From assembly GCA_007258455.2 (NCBI GenBank), contig VDFB02000001.1, positions 16,498,322-16,562,321 on the forward strand: a DNA stretch of 64,000 bases. Direction: 5' to 3'. Positions within the stretch are counted from its first letter, which is position 1; the number at the start of each line of letters is the position of its first letter. Both the position numbers and the translations under genes were made by a program. Of this stretch, positions 26,182-37,374 are shown one piece after another. Source of the DNA: Sequoia sempervirens (Eukaryota > Streptophyta > Pinopsida > Cupressales > Cupressaceae). The notes beneath the pieces are model-generated. The model saw only the letters and a list, made by a program, of their open reading frames with translations. It had not been told where the DNA came from and searched no databases.

Positions 26182-27167
26182 CCTTTGACGAGTCTACAGA
26201 TTAGAGATCATTTTCCAACGACATGGGATTTGATTCCACACCTGACACTGCCTGATGTAGTCATGATTGCATGATGCAGATTATCGTCTCTTATTGATAT
26301 GCCCCAAATTAGGATTAATAGGGGGTTGTTGACAACTTTAGCAAAGAGGTGGAATAGTGAGCATAACACCTTCCATTTTCCCACTGGGGAGATCATAGTG
26401 ACTCCGGAGGACGTATATCAGATTCGACGGATTCATGTGGTTGGATAGCTTATGTTATATGATTCTCAGGAGCGGGGTGGGACTGATGCACTGTGCACCT
26501 GGGGTGTTCGAGGATGAGCATATATGCAGCTATGAGATTCCTTGGAGGGATATGCTTGATGCTCACGCCACTTTTCCTTCTATTCTTACTAGATTTATTG
26601 GAGGGTTCCTTTGTCCTGCTCGCAGGTGAAAGGGACTGTCAGTTGGATGGGGATGGATCTTGGAGAGCATGATTGCTCAGAGTAAGAGATATGCATGGGG
26701 TTGTTGTATGCTTGCACATTTATATCATGACTTATACTAGGTTGTTTATCTGTGAGGGGTGAATTTATTAGTTGGGGTCACATTTCATTAGGTTTGGGCC
26801 TGAGAGCATATAGCAGTTAGTCGACCAGTTGGAGAGAGACAATGTCCCGCCATGAGGCCATATGTACACATTTATTCCAGTCGACTTGCTCGCCATAGAC
26901 TGGGAAAACTAGAGTATTGGAGGAGGACACTTGATGATTTGGAGTCTGTGGTATGGCGATCATACCTTGATTGTGAGCAGTGGTTAAAGGATGACATTGA
27001 GATGTCATTTTTGTGCTAGTCGATATACCTGATTGGGAGGACCCAGTTTATCATTGAGAGATTTTTGTTGATGAGAGTATTGAGGCAGTATGGAAGGGTT
27101 CAAGGTATTCCCCAGGGAGTCGCCCATTATGCATGATGATGGTAGGATGCTATAGAGTGGGGCCCAT
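26182..27167 (+). pseudogene. PMD gene, 3'-truncated copy
   Basis: Same reading frame as 8,885-9,872 (RDHFPTTWDLIPHLTLPDVV onward). It shares the TGA after VVMIA with copy 1. In other places it keeps sense codons where copy 1 has stops (CGG for TAG, TGG for TAG), so those stops arose after the copies separated. A net 4-base insertion near 26,492-26,500 shifts the frame. The gene ends abruptly at the repeat border, so the acidic and coiled-coil C-terminal parts are absent. Confidence 0.75.
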
Positions 27168-28058
27168 TAATTGAGCATATCCAAATCTATATCAAATTCA
27201 ACTAATATTTTTGAGCTATTATAATATGTGGTTATTATAAATTGAATAGTTTAATGAGGAAGTAAGTGATAAGTGTTGGATGTGAATCAAAATTATAATG
27301 AGATATGATGAAATATTAAGAGAAGCACAATTATATTATTCAAATAATTCTTATTTTTTAGTTCATTATTGTATGTTGTCTTTCCTATTTTTATGGGAAG
27401 ATGCTTTTCTCTTCCAAAGTAGAAACTAAAGTCTTGGGAACTAGATTCATAGGTCATTTTTATTAGTGGTGGTTCTTATGAATTTGTGCACTATGATCTC
27501 ATTGACCTAGATATGCCTATATTTATTTAAGGAAGTTAAATTTTTTATACAAAAGGAATGCACCACCAAGAGTACATCATTGGTTTTCCTATAAATTTAA
27601 TCTCTATGTTTAATCAATGTAACTACGAGGTTATTCCGATTTCATCATTAAATATCACATATTTGGTGCTTTCTTATGACTAAATCTTTACCTCTTTTCC
27701 TTTTACGAATCATCTAACTTACACTACCATTGGATTGCATGTAAGGAAGCTTAGAAGCATATTAAGATCTCATCCAAAATTTGCAAGAAGTGGAGGAGTG
27801 TAGTGTGATAGAGCAACAAATATGGTGATCAATATAATTATCTACAAATTTATATATTTTTCTTTGTTACTCTTCAACCATGGGCATGCATTGCAATGCT
27901 CACTTGCATATCCTTTCATTGATCTATAAATAATTATCAAATAATTTGAATGCATATCATAAAATGTCTCAATGTATGTGGCAATTAGGTAATAGAAAAC
28001 TCATATTTATGCGATGTGTAGAATCATTTCATTGTTAGAGCCCTTTTAGTCTTGAAAT
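27168..28058. other. No recognisable gene
   Basis: AT-rich sequence between the truncated repeat copy 2 and the LTR element that starts at 28,059. No domain, repeat or RNA gene was recognised. Confidence 0.5.
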
Positions 28059-29445
28059 TGTGTCAAAAACTTTTTCTAATGAAAGTGTATCTAAAAATGT
28101 AGAAAATTGAAAAATTGGCGTAGAAGTGGGAATCATTCGCCACCCATGGAGAATGAGTCTACTTTTGAATTTATGATTATTCAAAGGTGGAAATTGGAGC
28201 TCTCAGTCTGCACTTTGATTCTCTACAGGTGTCTTCTTCTGAAACTTTGATTTCTAAACCTGAAAGTGAGTTTTTGTTGATATTTTAACCTAGAAAATGA
28301 AGAGAAGACTTGAGAAACCTTGTAACTTGATTCTTAATGATTTCCAAGCTTCCAAGAGACCTAAATCTGCAAACACACGAGAAGAGAAGAAGAAATATTG
28401 ATTGTTAGGGCATGGGGGTTTTCCTTGGTCAAACCCCTTTTAGGTAATTAAACCAAAATGATGAAAGAATGGAATAAAACATGAAATAATGGATTTGATT
28501 ACCTTTCCATGATATTTTATCTTGATATTCTGCAGCAAAACATGAAGAATCTACCCTTGAATGTCTGAAAATTGATCTTGAATGGCTTGTAATGTTAAAA
28601 CCCTAGCTTGCTTGAGAAGATAAATGATGATTGAGTTGTAAAAATGAATTGAGAGATGTAAATTAGGGCTTAGAAGGTTATATTTATAGGAAATTATCCT
28701 AATTTACCCATTAATACCTCATTAGAGGCTGACATGAAGTAAAATTAAACTTAAATTTCACTTTTTTTCCTCTCAAAGGTTAAAATTGGGCCAAATGGGA
28801 CTCATTCACCACCCATGGAAAATGTGTCCCACCTAGATGGGACTGATTCACCATGGATGGTGAATGCCAGAAAAGCCATTTTGACAACTAAGATGCCAAG
28901 AGATAAGGAAATAAGGTTTAAATTGCAACTTTGTCAGGTATTTTATCATATAATGAGTCAGGATGCACAATATGGGGTAATAGGGGCCTATTAGTGATGA
29001 TGTAAAGGTTAATTAGGGCTTGGGATGCATAATTCAATGTGAAAGTGTGATTTAATACATATTAAAACACTAAAATGAGGTCCACATAGCCTAGGAAGGC
29101 ACAAGAACCAATGTGAATGTGCAAGACACATTACAACACTAGTTTAACTTTAATTTTATCTTACAAGCCTTCTAGATTGATGTGATGATGTATATAAATA
29201 CATTTTATAATGTTGAATTAGGGGAAAATGAGTTTATTAATTCTAGAAAAGCGTGAAAGTATCTTACAACACTTTACAACACCTTTACAAGACACTGCTA
29301 AAAGCATGCTATTTAATTTGCAAGGGTCCAAGACCTAGTGTGGATGCATAAAATGCCTCACAACACCTGAATCAAGGCCTCATTAAGTTCAATTTATCAT
29401 GAATTATTCTATGTCAAGCAAGAGGTCCCCTTTTTCTATGGTACA
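28059..29445 (-). repeat. LTR of the LARD-like element (3' LTR in minus orientation)
   Basis: Paired with 32,697-34,085 over its whole length, with a few mismatches per hundred bases and small indels. Contains three dyad motifs of the GGGACTCATTCACC family (28,127, 28,797, 28,839). Confidence 0.8.
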
Positions 29446-29601
29446 TTTAGCCCCCACTTTAGTGAGAGGATGAACTTGCTTCAAACTCACACTAAAGTAT
29501 ACATTCAAGAGAGATTCGAGTGTACAGATGTAGATGAAAAAGAATGACAAAGATCAAGAAGGAAATAAATCCCCCAGGATCAAGGATCCTCAGTCAAACC
29601 A

Positions 29602-29886
29602 TTAAGATAAATAATCATACAATGGCAAGAACTGAAGGAAAGGAGAATGGGGTGAAAAAGATGCACTCACTCTGGGGCCACAGAACATCTGGTTGTCCAC
29701 AAGGTGAGATATCCTAAAGAAGTGGTTTAGTGAGAAAGTAATGCCAACGTGTTGACTTCTCATTATAAAAACCATCCCAAAGTTATCCTCTTGATAACTT
29801 TGATAAGGAACCACAATGTAATGCTTTTGTAAATATTTTTGAATGTCATGTAAAAATTTCGTTAAAGGGGATTTTGCTTTGTTCAT
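29602..29886 (-). CDS. Unrecognised 94-codon ORF inside the LARD-like element
   Basis: An open frame on the element's coding strand, starting MNKAKSPLTKFLHDIQKYL and containing GMVFIMRSQHVGITFSLNHF. Composition is ordinary for a globular protein and unlike the low-complexity frames nearby, but I do not recognise a family. It lies just before the 3' LTR. It may be the remains of a longer element-specific ORF or a chance frame. Confidence 0.3.
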   Translation of the reverse strand: MNKAKSPLTKFLHDIQKYLQKHYIVVPYQSYQEDNFGMVFIMRSQHVGITFSLNHFFRISHLVDNQMFCGPRVSASFSPHSPFLQFLPLYDYLS

Positions 29887-30637
29887 GTAAGGTCTTCTTC
29901 TTAGGGAGCATTGTGCCTAATGTCTCCAAGAGAGGAAAATTTAGGGTGTCAGATCATTATCCATGGGATGCCTTGTTCACATCAGGCCACTTCAATTGAT
30001 CGTTATTCCCTCGAGTCATATCATTATCCATGGGATTCTTTGTTCACATTCGGCCACTTTAGTTGATCATACACTCTTGGAAGGCATCAAACCCAATGAC
30101 ACCACCAAGGAGAGGACACGTCACATGAAAAACTAAATCACGCCATGAAATTTTCACAAAGATATTGTTTATGTATGCCCCCACTTTAAAGCGGTTGCTA
30201 ACACTATTACTATGAGAAATTGTGTTAAAGTAGAAGAGAGGTATGAGAGCTTATTCGAAAAGCCCTATGCCAAGTCATATGTTTTCAATAAGTGACGTCA
30301 TGAAGAAAGGTAGTATGTCACATGCGAGTCAATCTTAAGACATGTCGACATCTCAAGCTTGATCTTATACATTCATGAAAGGTTAACAATTAGCCGAAAG
30401 AGACAACAACAAGTGACATACAGGGATAAGGCTTTCTAACCCTTTTCCCCCACTTAGTGTAGGACAAGGGTGAGCTTGGAATGGATGATGGTATGCTTCC
30501 CCTTACAATGGATGCAAAAAATTCAATAGTATGCTATGATCCTACAACTATTACATGGCAAGGAGCAGCAACTAATGTTATTTATGTGAAGGAAACAAAG
30601 TTTCTGCTTGACACATGTTTAATGAGACATCTATCAA

Positions 30638-31420
30638 TTAAGGATGTACTAAAGTTAGAGTTTTTTTGGAAGAATCTTGAGTGATAGTATGGATGTTGAA
30701 TGAAGGTTTGTGGGATGGGTTGATTTTTATGAAAGGAAAATCATGAAGATCGTGATTTGAAAGAATGAGGTTGGGTGTAGTGTAAGCTTGTTTCTTGTGT
30801 AATGGTGGGTAAATAATGATAGGATTCTTAGTTGTGTCCAAAAAACCTTCAACACACATAGGGGAGTGATTAAGGGTTGGATTTTTTTGAGTATCAATAG
30901 TGGTGATATGAGAAGAATGCTTTATTTGATTGTATGATTTCTCTAAGGTATCATTCTTATGTTCCATAATATTGACCCTAGGAGGAGAGATAATATGTTC
31001 ATCACATGTCATAATTGAATTTGGCAAGATAGCTTCATCACTCATAGGAGAGGCATCAAGAGAAGGATAACTAGGAGTTTCATGGTTACTAATGATTGGA
31101 ATTTTTTGTTCAAATAGATCTTCCATCACAAGGTCTTCTAACACAAAACTATCTTCTTCATGTGTAGAGAATATATTAGGAGAAGAAAAGGGTGGATTGT
31201 CATGATTATCAATACTAGGTAAGAGAGGAGAAATGATTTCAGCTTCATGTGTCATAATCTCCTTGCAAGGGGGAGGAGAAGGAAGAAAAGAAATAATTTC
31301 ATGATATTCAATGATTGTGTATTCCCTCATCAAGATACCTTCATCACCAATGGGGGCAATATCAGGAGAAGAACAATTATGATTATCATGATTATCGATG
31401 CTTGCATCCTTGTGTGTCAA
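30638..31420 (-). CDS. Unrecognised 260-codon ORF inside the LARD-like element
   Basis: The longest open frame of the internal region, on the element's inferred sense strand. The protein is rich in Ser, Pro, His, Asn and Ile and shows weak internal repeats: ISPLLPSIDNHDNPPFSSPN, PIISNHETPSYPSLDASPMS and SIDNHDNHNCSSPDIAPIGD follow a pattern of a NH(D/E) turn, a PxxSP(D/N) block and an MS/IGDE-type ending, spaced roughly 45-60 residues. No catalytic motif, zinc knuckle or membrane segment was seen. It could be a gag-like or accessory product particular to this family; non-coding status is also possible. Confidence 0.4.
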   Translation of the reverse strand: MTHKDASIDNHDNHNCSSPDIAPIGDEGILMREYTIIEYHEIISFLPSPPPCKEIMTHEAEIISPLLPSIDNHDNPPFSSPNIFSTHEEDSFVLEDLVMEDLFEQKIPIISNHETPSYPSLDASPMSDEAILPNSIMTCDEHIISPPRVNIMEHKNDTLEKSYNQIKHSSHITTIDTQKNPTLNHSPMCVEGFLDTTKNPIIIYPPLHKKQAYTTPNLILSNHDLHDFPFIKINPSHKPSFNIHTITQDSSKKTLTLVHP

Positions 31421-32696
31421 ACCTTTAGCGGATTATTTTAGTGAGAGGAAGTCCTTAAGGTCTTCATCTAACATGTCTAAATAATCACTACTAAGGGGAT
31501 TGGATGCTATGGTTTTTTGAAATTGAATCATTTTTTGAATTGGATCGATTGATTTTTTTGTTTTTTCTTTTCATTTGCTAATGAATCTAATCTAAATTAA
31601 CTAGGAACGAATTTTGAAAATAAAAATTGCAATAGTCTAAGTGCCATGAATGTAAATAATGCTTATTGCTAATGATTTAAATGTGTGAGAAGCTATGTAA
31701 ATGTAAAATGTAATGTAAATACATAGAATGAAATGCAACTTTTTAGATTTCAAATAAAGTAATTTACTGATGACACTATGTAATAATTTGAAAGATGAAG
31801 GATTGCAAATGCAAATGTGAATTTTAACCATGCATGAAATGAGCTAATGTAAGCTAAATCTAAATAAATGCATGATACAAAAACTCAACCAACTGATATA
31901 GATAACTAATGGCAGCAAAAAGAAGCATAAAAATAGGGTTTTCAGCTCTGTAAAATGTAGTTTTAGGGGTCAAAAGGGACTGATTCGCCTAGGGTGGTGA
32001 ATGAGTCCTAGTATGGACTTTTTTCAGATTTTTTAGAAAATGTTGGGTGATTTTTATGTTGTATGAGTTCTAGGATGCAAACCTAAGTTAAAAATCCAGA
32101 ATTTCAAAAAATTCACAATGAATGTAGATGACTAAAATGCAACCTAAATGCACTTTTCTTGAATGCAAAATTTGAAACCCGAGAATGCAACTTAACCAAT
32201 GCAACATGCAATGCAAGCTAATTCTAGGATGAGGATGGAATCCAAATCGGAAAAAAATTTATTCTAAAAGTAGGTTCACCAAATGAACCGTAGATTTTTG
32301 GGTAGGGCTTATAGGCTACTCTTGCACTCTTAGGAATGTTTCACCTAAAAGGAGAGAGATAAACCCCACACAAAATCTAGGTTAGGTTCACTCAAATTAA
32401 GATGTGTATAATGTTACTAAAGATAAATGAGATGATCTAATTGCAATTAAGCTAAGAAATTGATTGATTATGAATGCAAAACCTAAGAAACAAGTGATGT
32501 TTGAAAACACATTATGTTATGCAGAAAACACCTAGAAATGAATGTAAAACTAAACAAAAATGAACCAAAATAGAAGTGTGCACCTGGAATCAGGAAGGAG
32601 GCTGGAAATGGATTTTGGAATGCTACTGATGCTGATTTTTAGGCCTGGTGGGACTCATTTTCCATTCTGGGCGAATCAGTCCCAGTTCTGCAAAAT

Positions 32697-34085
32697 TGTG
32701 TCAGAACATATTTCTGACAAAAGGGTATCTAAAAATGTAGAAAACTCAAAATTGACCTGGAAGTGGGACTCATTCATAACCCATAGTGAATGATTCCACT
32801 TTTGAATTTCTAATTATTCAAATGTGGAATCTGGAGGTCTCATTCTGCACTTTGATTCTCTACAGGTGTCTGCTTTTGAAACTCTAATTTCGGACCCTGA
32901 AAGTGAATTATTGTTGATATTTTGACTTGGAAAATGAAGAGAAGACTTTAGCAACCTTGCAACTTGTTTCTTAATGATTTCCAAGCTTCCAAGAGACCTA
33001 AATCTACAAACACATAATAAGAGAATAAAAAATGTTGATTGTTAGGGCATGGGGGTTTGCCTTGGTCAAACCCCTTTTAGGTAATTCAACCAAAATGATG
33101 AAATAATGAAATGAAACATGAAATAATGGAGTTGATTATATTTCCATGATGTTTGATCTTGAAATTCTACAACAAAACATGAAGAATTTTCCCTTGAATG
33201 TTTGAAAATTGATCTTGAATGGCTTGTAATGTTAAAACCCTAGCTTGCTTGAGAAGATAAATAATGAATGAGTTGTAAAAATGAGTTGAGAGATGTAAAT
33301 TAGGGCTTAGAAGATTCTATTTATATGATATTATCCTAATTTACCCGTTAATACCTCATCACAGGCCGACATGAAGTAAAATTAAACTTAAATTTCACTT
33401 TTTTCATGCTCAAGGATCAAAATTGGGCCAAATGGGACTCATTCACCACCCATGGTGAATGGGTCCCACCTGGATGGGACTAATTTTACATGGATGGTGA
33501 ATGGGTCCCACAAAAGTTGTTTTGACAGTTAAGATGTCAGGAGATAAGGAAATAAGGTTTAAATTGCAACTTTGTTAGGTATTTTATCAAATAATGTATT
33601 GGGATGCACAATATGGGGTAATAGGGGCCTATTAGTGGTGATGTAAAGGTTATTTAGGGCTTGGGACATAGAATTCAATTTGAAAGTTTGATTTAATACA
33701 CTTTACAACACTAAAATGAGGTCTGCATAGCCTAGGAAGGCACAAGAACCAATGTGAATGTGCAAGACACATTACAACACTAGTTTAACTTTAATTTTAT
33801 CTTACGGGCCTTCTAGATTGATGTGATGATGTATTTAAATACATTTTATAATGTTGAATTAGGGGAAAATGAGTTTATTAAGTCTAGAAAAGCGTGAAAG
33901 TATCTTACAACACTTTACAACACCTTTACAAGACACCGCTAAAAGCATGTTATTTAATTTGCAAGGGTCCAAGACCTAGTGTGGATGCATAAATACCTCA
34001 CAACACTGGAATCAAGGCCTCATTATGTTCAATTTATCATGAATTGTTTCATGTCAAGCAAGAGGTCCTTTTTTTCTATGGTACA
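32697..34085 (-). repeat. LTR of the LARD-like element (5' LTR in minus orientation)
   Basis: Partner of 28,059-29,445. Holds the best-kept dyad of the motif family (33,434-33,468), with arms GGGACTCATTCACCA and TGGTGAATGGGTCCC joined by four bases. The sequence just inside this LTR (32,696 downward) shows no TGG-type primer site that I can defend. Confidence 0.8.
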
Positions 34086-34984
34086 CAAGTAAACACTTAA
34101 TTACATGCACACAAATGATATCTTTTATCATGAATTATGATCTGTAATGTTTCCTTGAGTTTTGCTCTAGAGAAGTTAAGTAGTTAAGAGTTAAATTCAT
34201 TAGTATTATTAAATTGTAAAGTTTATATTTAATAATTAATAGTTACACTATTAAGCCAAAGGTACCCATAGCATAAGAAGAAGAGTAAGTTATTTCCCCT
34301 GTTTTACAATTTAATGTTTTATTTCCTTTTCCAAACTTTACTGTTTTCTTATACATGTGTAAATGAATGCACATACAGTTCCAACATCATCAAAAGCTTA
34401 CAAAGCATTGGTTGATAATTAAATGAAGCCTTTGCAAGATTTTGGAAAACTGTTTAGCTAGGAATCCCTCCTCTAAATTGTGTGTCTAACACCAAGTTGA
34501 CCGAGCATTAGAAAGTCCTTACAATGAAAGGGAAGAATTGAAGGGAGAAAGTGTCAATGTCATGTTGATAGTTCAAAATAGATCTAGATTTTTTTTTAAA
34601 TTCCATTTGTACTATAAAATTGTTATTTTTAAATTTGAAACTACCTAGATCCTAGTGCAAAGATGCCTTGGAGATTTTTTTTGCATTAAATATCATAAAA
34701 AAAAGGAAATACATAATCATCTAAGAAGGAAAAATTATCTAAAACCACATAGGTTCTTTTACTAAACTAATTATTAAAGACCACACAAGGTCTTATCAAA
34801 ATAATATGCTAAAGACCATTACATATGTATCATTTCATTTACATCATACAAAACAACTCGTTTGATAAATATAGTTCTATACTAAGTTGTCTTTAATAGC
34901 GAACTATGGGCATACAAAGACTATGAGAAGATACAGTCACAAAACCATGATGAGGATATATTACTATAAGTTAACATCTTGTCA
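34086..34984. other. No recognisable gene
   Basis: AT-rich flank to the right of the LARD-like element; no domain, repeat or RNA gene recognised. Confidence 0.5.
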
Positions 34985-35745
34985 TAGCCTAGTCAAAAGT
35001 TCCTACTCTCATTGAATATATCATTATCATTCCATGGTAGATCAACATTTGAGATATCTTCATTGGAACTAACCCCTTCTACAATGAAGTCCTCGCCATG
35101 ATTTACATGAAACCTCAATCCTTTCTGGAAGTTAAGGTCTTTCTCCATTGCCTTAGTTGGGTAATTTTTGTTATACTTATTTTAAAATTCTAGGTAACTT
35201 TTCTTATAAGGAATATTATCAACTTTATTGAAATGCCAATGTCTTCTATATTTAACCTTTATCTTGTTGATCGCTGCATTTCCTTCCTTTAGTAGCTTCA
35301 AAAATTCATCTTTTGAAATTTTCATTATGATTGTCACTGCATAGTAATATTGTAAAAATGAGTCTTCTCAAAGACTCGGTAAGTACTCTCCTAGTACGCT
35401 AGAAAATATCCTCATTTCTAGCTTTCCAAATTGCCCATAAAATATTAGATGAAAAAATAAGCCAAAAAATTTATAAGAATGACTTAAACCTTCCACATAA
35501 CCAAAGAGAATCTCCTGCCAATTGAACTTACCTTTATCCCCCCCCACACCCCACAAGATTAGGTAAAAACATGTTCCAAATCTCTTTTCCAAACAAACAC
35601 TCAAAGAAGATGTCTCTAATGCTCTCATGTAGCTTACATATAATACATAAGTTCAAAATGGAAGAAACTATTGTTTTGATAAAAATATTCTTTAGAATAT
35701 TTTTTGGAGGAACGTCTAGTGGCACCATTAGAATTGGCTATTGAA
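34985..35745 (-). pseudogene. LINE (L1-type) ORF2 3' end with zf-RVT motif
   Basis: On the minus strand a zinc-binding RT-associated (zf-RVT) signature reads CIICKLHESIRDIFFECLFG followed by KEIWNMFL (about 35,660-35,570). This is the usual end of plant L1 ORF2, a C-x2-C-x4-E-S-x2-hhhhxC pattern before an IW motif. After a frameshift it continues as FWAIWKARNEDIF-like sequence (FYGQFGKLEMRIF) near 35,400. A Lys-rich tail follows (ISKDEFLKLLKEGNAAINKI, 35,324 downward), with one in-frame TAA and then readable sequence to about 34,990. The RT core and endonuclease are absent, so this is a short relic. No poly(A) tail was found. Confidence 0.6.
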
Positions 35746-37154
35746 TTCACTTGTATATTTGGGAGCACTACTCCAATGACTCCCTAGCTATGGGGTGGTG
35801 GTGATAGAGGTATAGTACTAGTGGTTCTACTACTATAGTTCCCTGCATACTCCACAATTATTATTATCTTAAAACTAACCATATGGTATGACCTACATAA
35901 GACCATAAAACCCTCATGGGTAGAAAAGAGAGTTATAAAATTTTTGCCTATTCTAAATTTGAAAAATTATATATCAAAATAAGGATTTTTGGCCCTTTAG
36001 GATTTAATGGTAATATTCTTTTGGCTTGAAAATGCCTCATTTGAACTTTGTTTTCTAGATTCAAGATTCATACCCACTGCTAATATTACAACAAATGATC
36101 ACCAATTTTAGTGAAATAATTTCCACAAGCCTCTTGGACATGTTTGAATAGTTGAAAATAATACCAATATGACCAAAAGAGTTGTATTTCACCATATTAG
36201 AGAAAAAATACACATGCATAAATAGACATTATAAAAATTTCTTCAGCCTTTCTAATCCTCCAAATCATTTAAACCTGTAAAAGAAGAGCATATTGAATTT
36301 TAAGAAACACTGCATGAAAATTTGTTAATCCCTTATGCATCTCTTAAATGTAGAAAACATAAAAAATCAATTCTAAAAATTATGCTCTAATATCATGTGT
36401 TAGAATATTTGATTAGATATAAAACCAAGATTTAGTTCTTATTAAATAAGATCAAATTAACTTAAATAAAAACTAATATTACAAAAACTAGTTAAATTTA
36501 TAGGAATTGAAATGACTCACAAATGCTTGTTGAGTGGGTGCACAAATATGAGGGGCCAAAAAGTGACCACTTCACTTTTTCATCCCAAAATAGAAAAAAT
36601 GTGACTACATTATAAAAAAAATGCTCACATTATGGGTTGGTAGTGATCGAGCCTAGGCTTGGTCATTACCAAGCCAAAAAATGAGTGCATTATAACACAC
36701 TCATGTTATGATTTGAATTTCAAAAAATGTGCACTTTTTGAATACATTGCCAAAATGCAAGCGCATTATAACACACTCACCTTTTGTGAATGCATTTCCA
36801 AAACATGAGCACGTTATAACATTCTCACATTTCGAATGGTTTACACTGAATTTTTTTCTTCTCTAAATTTCTTCTCTTTCTTCTTCTTATCTTGTAGGGG
36901 AACTATATACATGAACATGAAATATAAGTTGACATTTACATATGGACATTTACCTTCTTATACTTTAAGTTATATTTCACATGTCTATAGTTTTAGGATG
37001 CTTGAGAGTAGTTTCAAATATCTAGGAGTTATAATTCAAATTCTAGTTTTTGGAAGATCTTATAATTTTTCAGACAACCATTTATTTCAGTAATCAACAT
37101 GCCAAATTTTAGTAATTAGGAGGTCAAATTTAAATAATCAACAAGTTGTACATC
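35746..37154. other. No recognisable gene; short dyad repeats at 36,685-36,830
   Basis: Most of this stretch is AT-rich and featureless. Near its right end three related phrases occur about 50-70 bases apart: TGAGTGCATTATAACACACT (36,689), AGCGCATTATAACACACTCA (36,759) and GAGCACGTTATAACATTCTC (36,806). Each is a weak dyad around TTATAA. Confidence 0.45.
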
Positions 37155-37320
37155 ATCTTTCTCTCTCTATCTCACTCATTTTTTGTCCCTTATGCTCTAG
37201 ACCTCTCTCACATGCTTTCTCCTTCCCTCTATACTCATATCTATCTCACTTCTCTCTCTCTCTCTCCCTCCATCCCTCCCTCCTTTCCTCCTTCCCTCCC
37301 CTCTCTAATTTTCTCTATCT

Positions 37321-37374
<54 letters not shown>

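Larger units (their letters stand above)
16980..27167. repeat. Long dispersed repeat, copy 2 (truncated on the right)
   Basis: From about 17,619 this aligns with copy 1 from position 1; 16,980-17,618 is the upstream part that lies outside the window for copy 1 and resembles 3,900-4,400 (module A). The homology ends at GGGGCCCATTAATTG, where copy 1 reads GGGGACCGGTTTTATC, inside the PMD gene. Copy 2 carries about 150 extra bases at 23,238-23,392, about 110 extra at 24,975-25,085 and two or three tandem copies of an ATAAATGGATAATGTTGCTAAA segment near 23,838-23,950. It lacks about 215 bases of the telomere-like tract. No gene other than the PMD relic is seen. Confidence 0.8.
28059..34085 (-). 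mobile_element. Non-autonomous LTR retrotransposon (LARD-like)
   Basis: Two direct repeats, 28,059-29,445 (1,387 bp) and 32,697-34,085 (1,389 bp), flank 3.25 kb of internal sequence. Their ends read TGTGTC...GGTACA, so TG...CA holds in either direction. Minus orientation is favoured because a purine tract AAAGTGGGGGCTAAA (minus strand, 29,446-29,460) abuts the 28-29 kb repeat just as a polypurine tract abuts a 3' LTR. No gag, protease, RT or integrase motif is present. No clear tRNA primer site or 5-bp target duplication is visible (flanks CTTGAAAT and CAAGTAAAC). Internally there are two open frames of unknown function. Confidence 0.75.

Noticed and set aside
1..27167. The two long repeat copies as a 9.5-kb LTR pair around the gypsy relic
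   Set aside because: The shared homology ends inside the PMD reading frame, which continues in copy 1; no TG/CA border, primer site or target duplication lies at 9,872 or 27,167.
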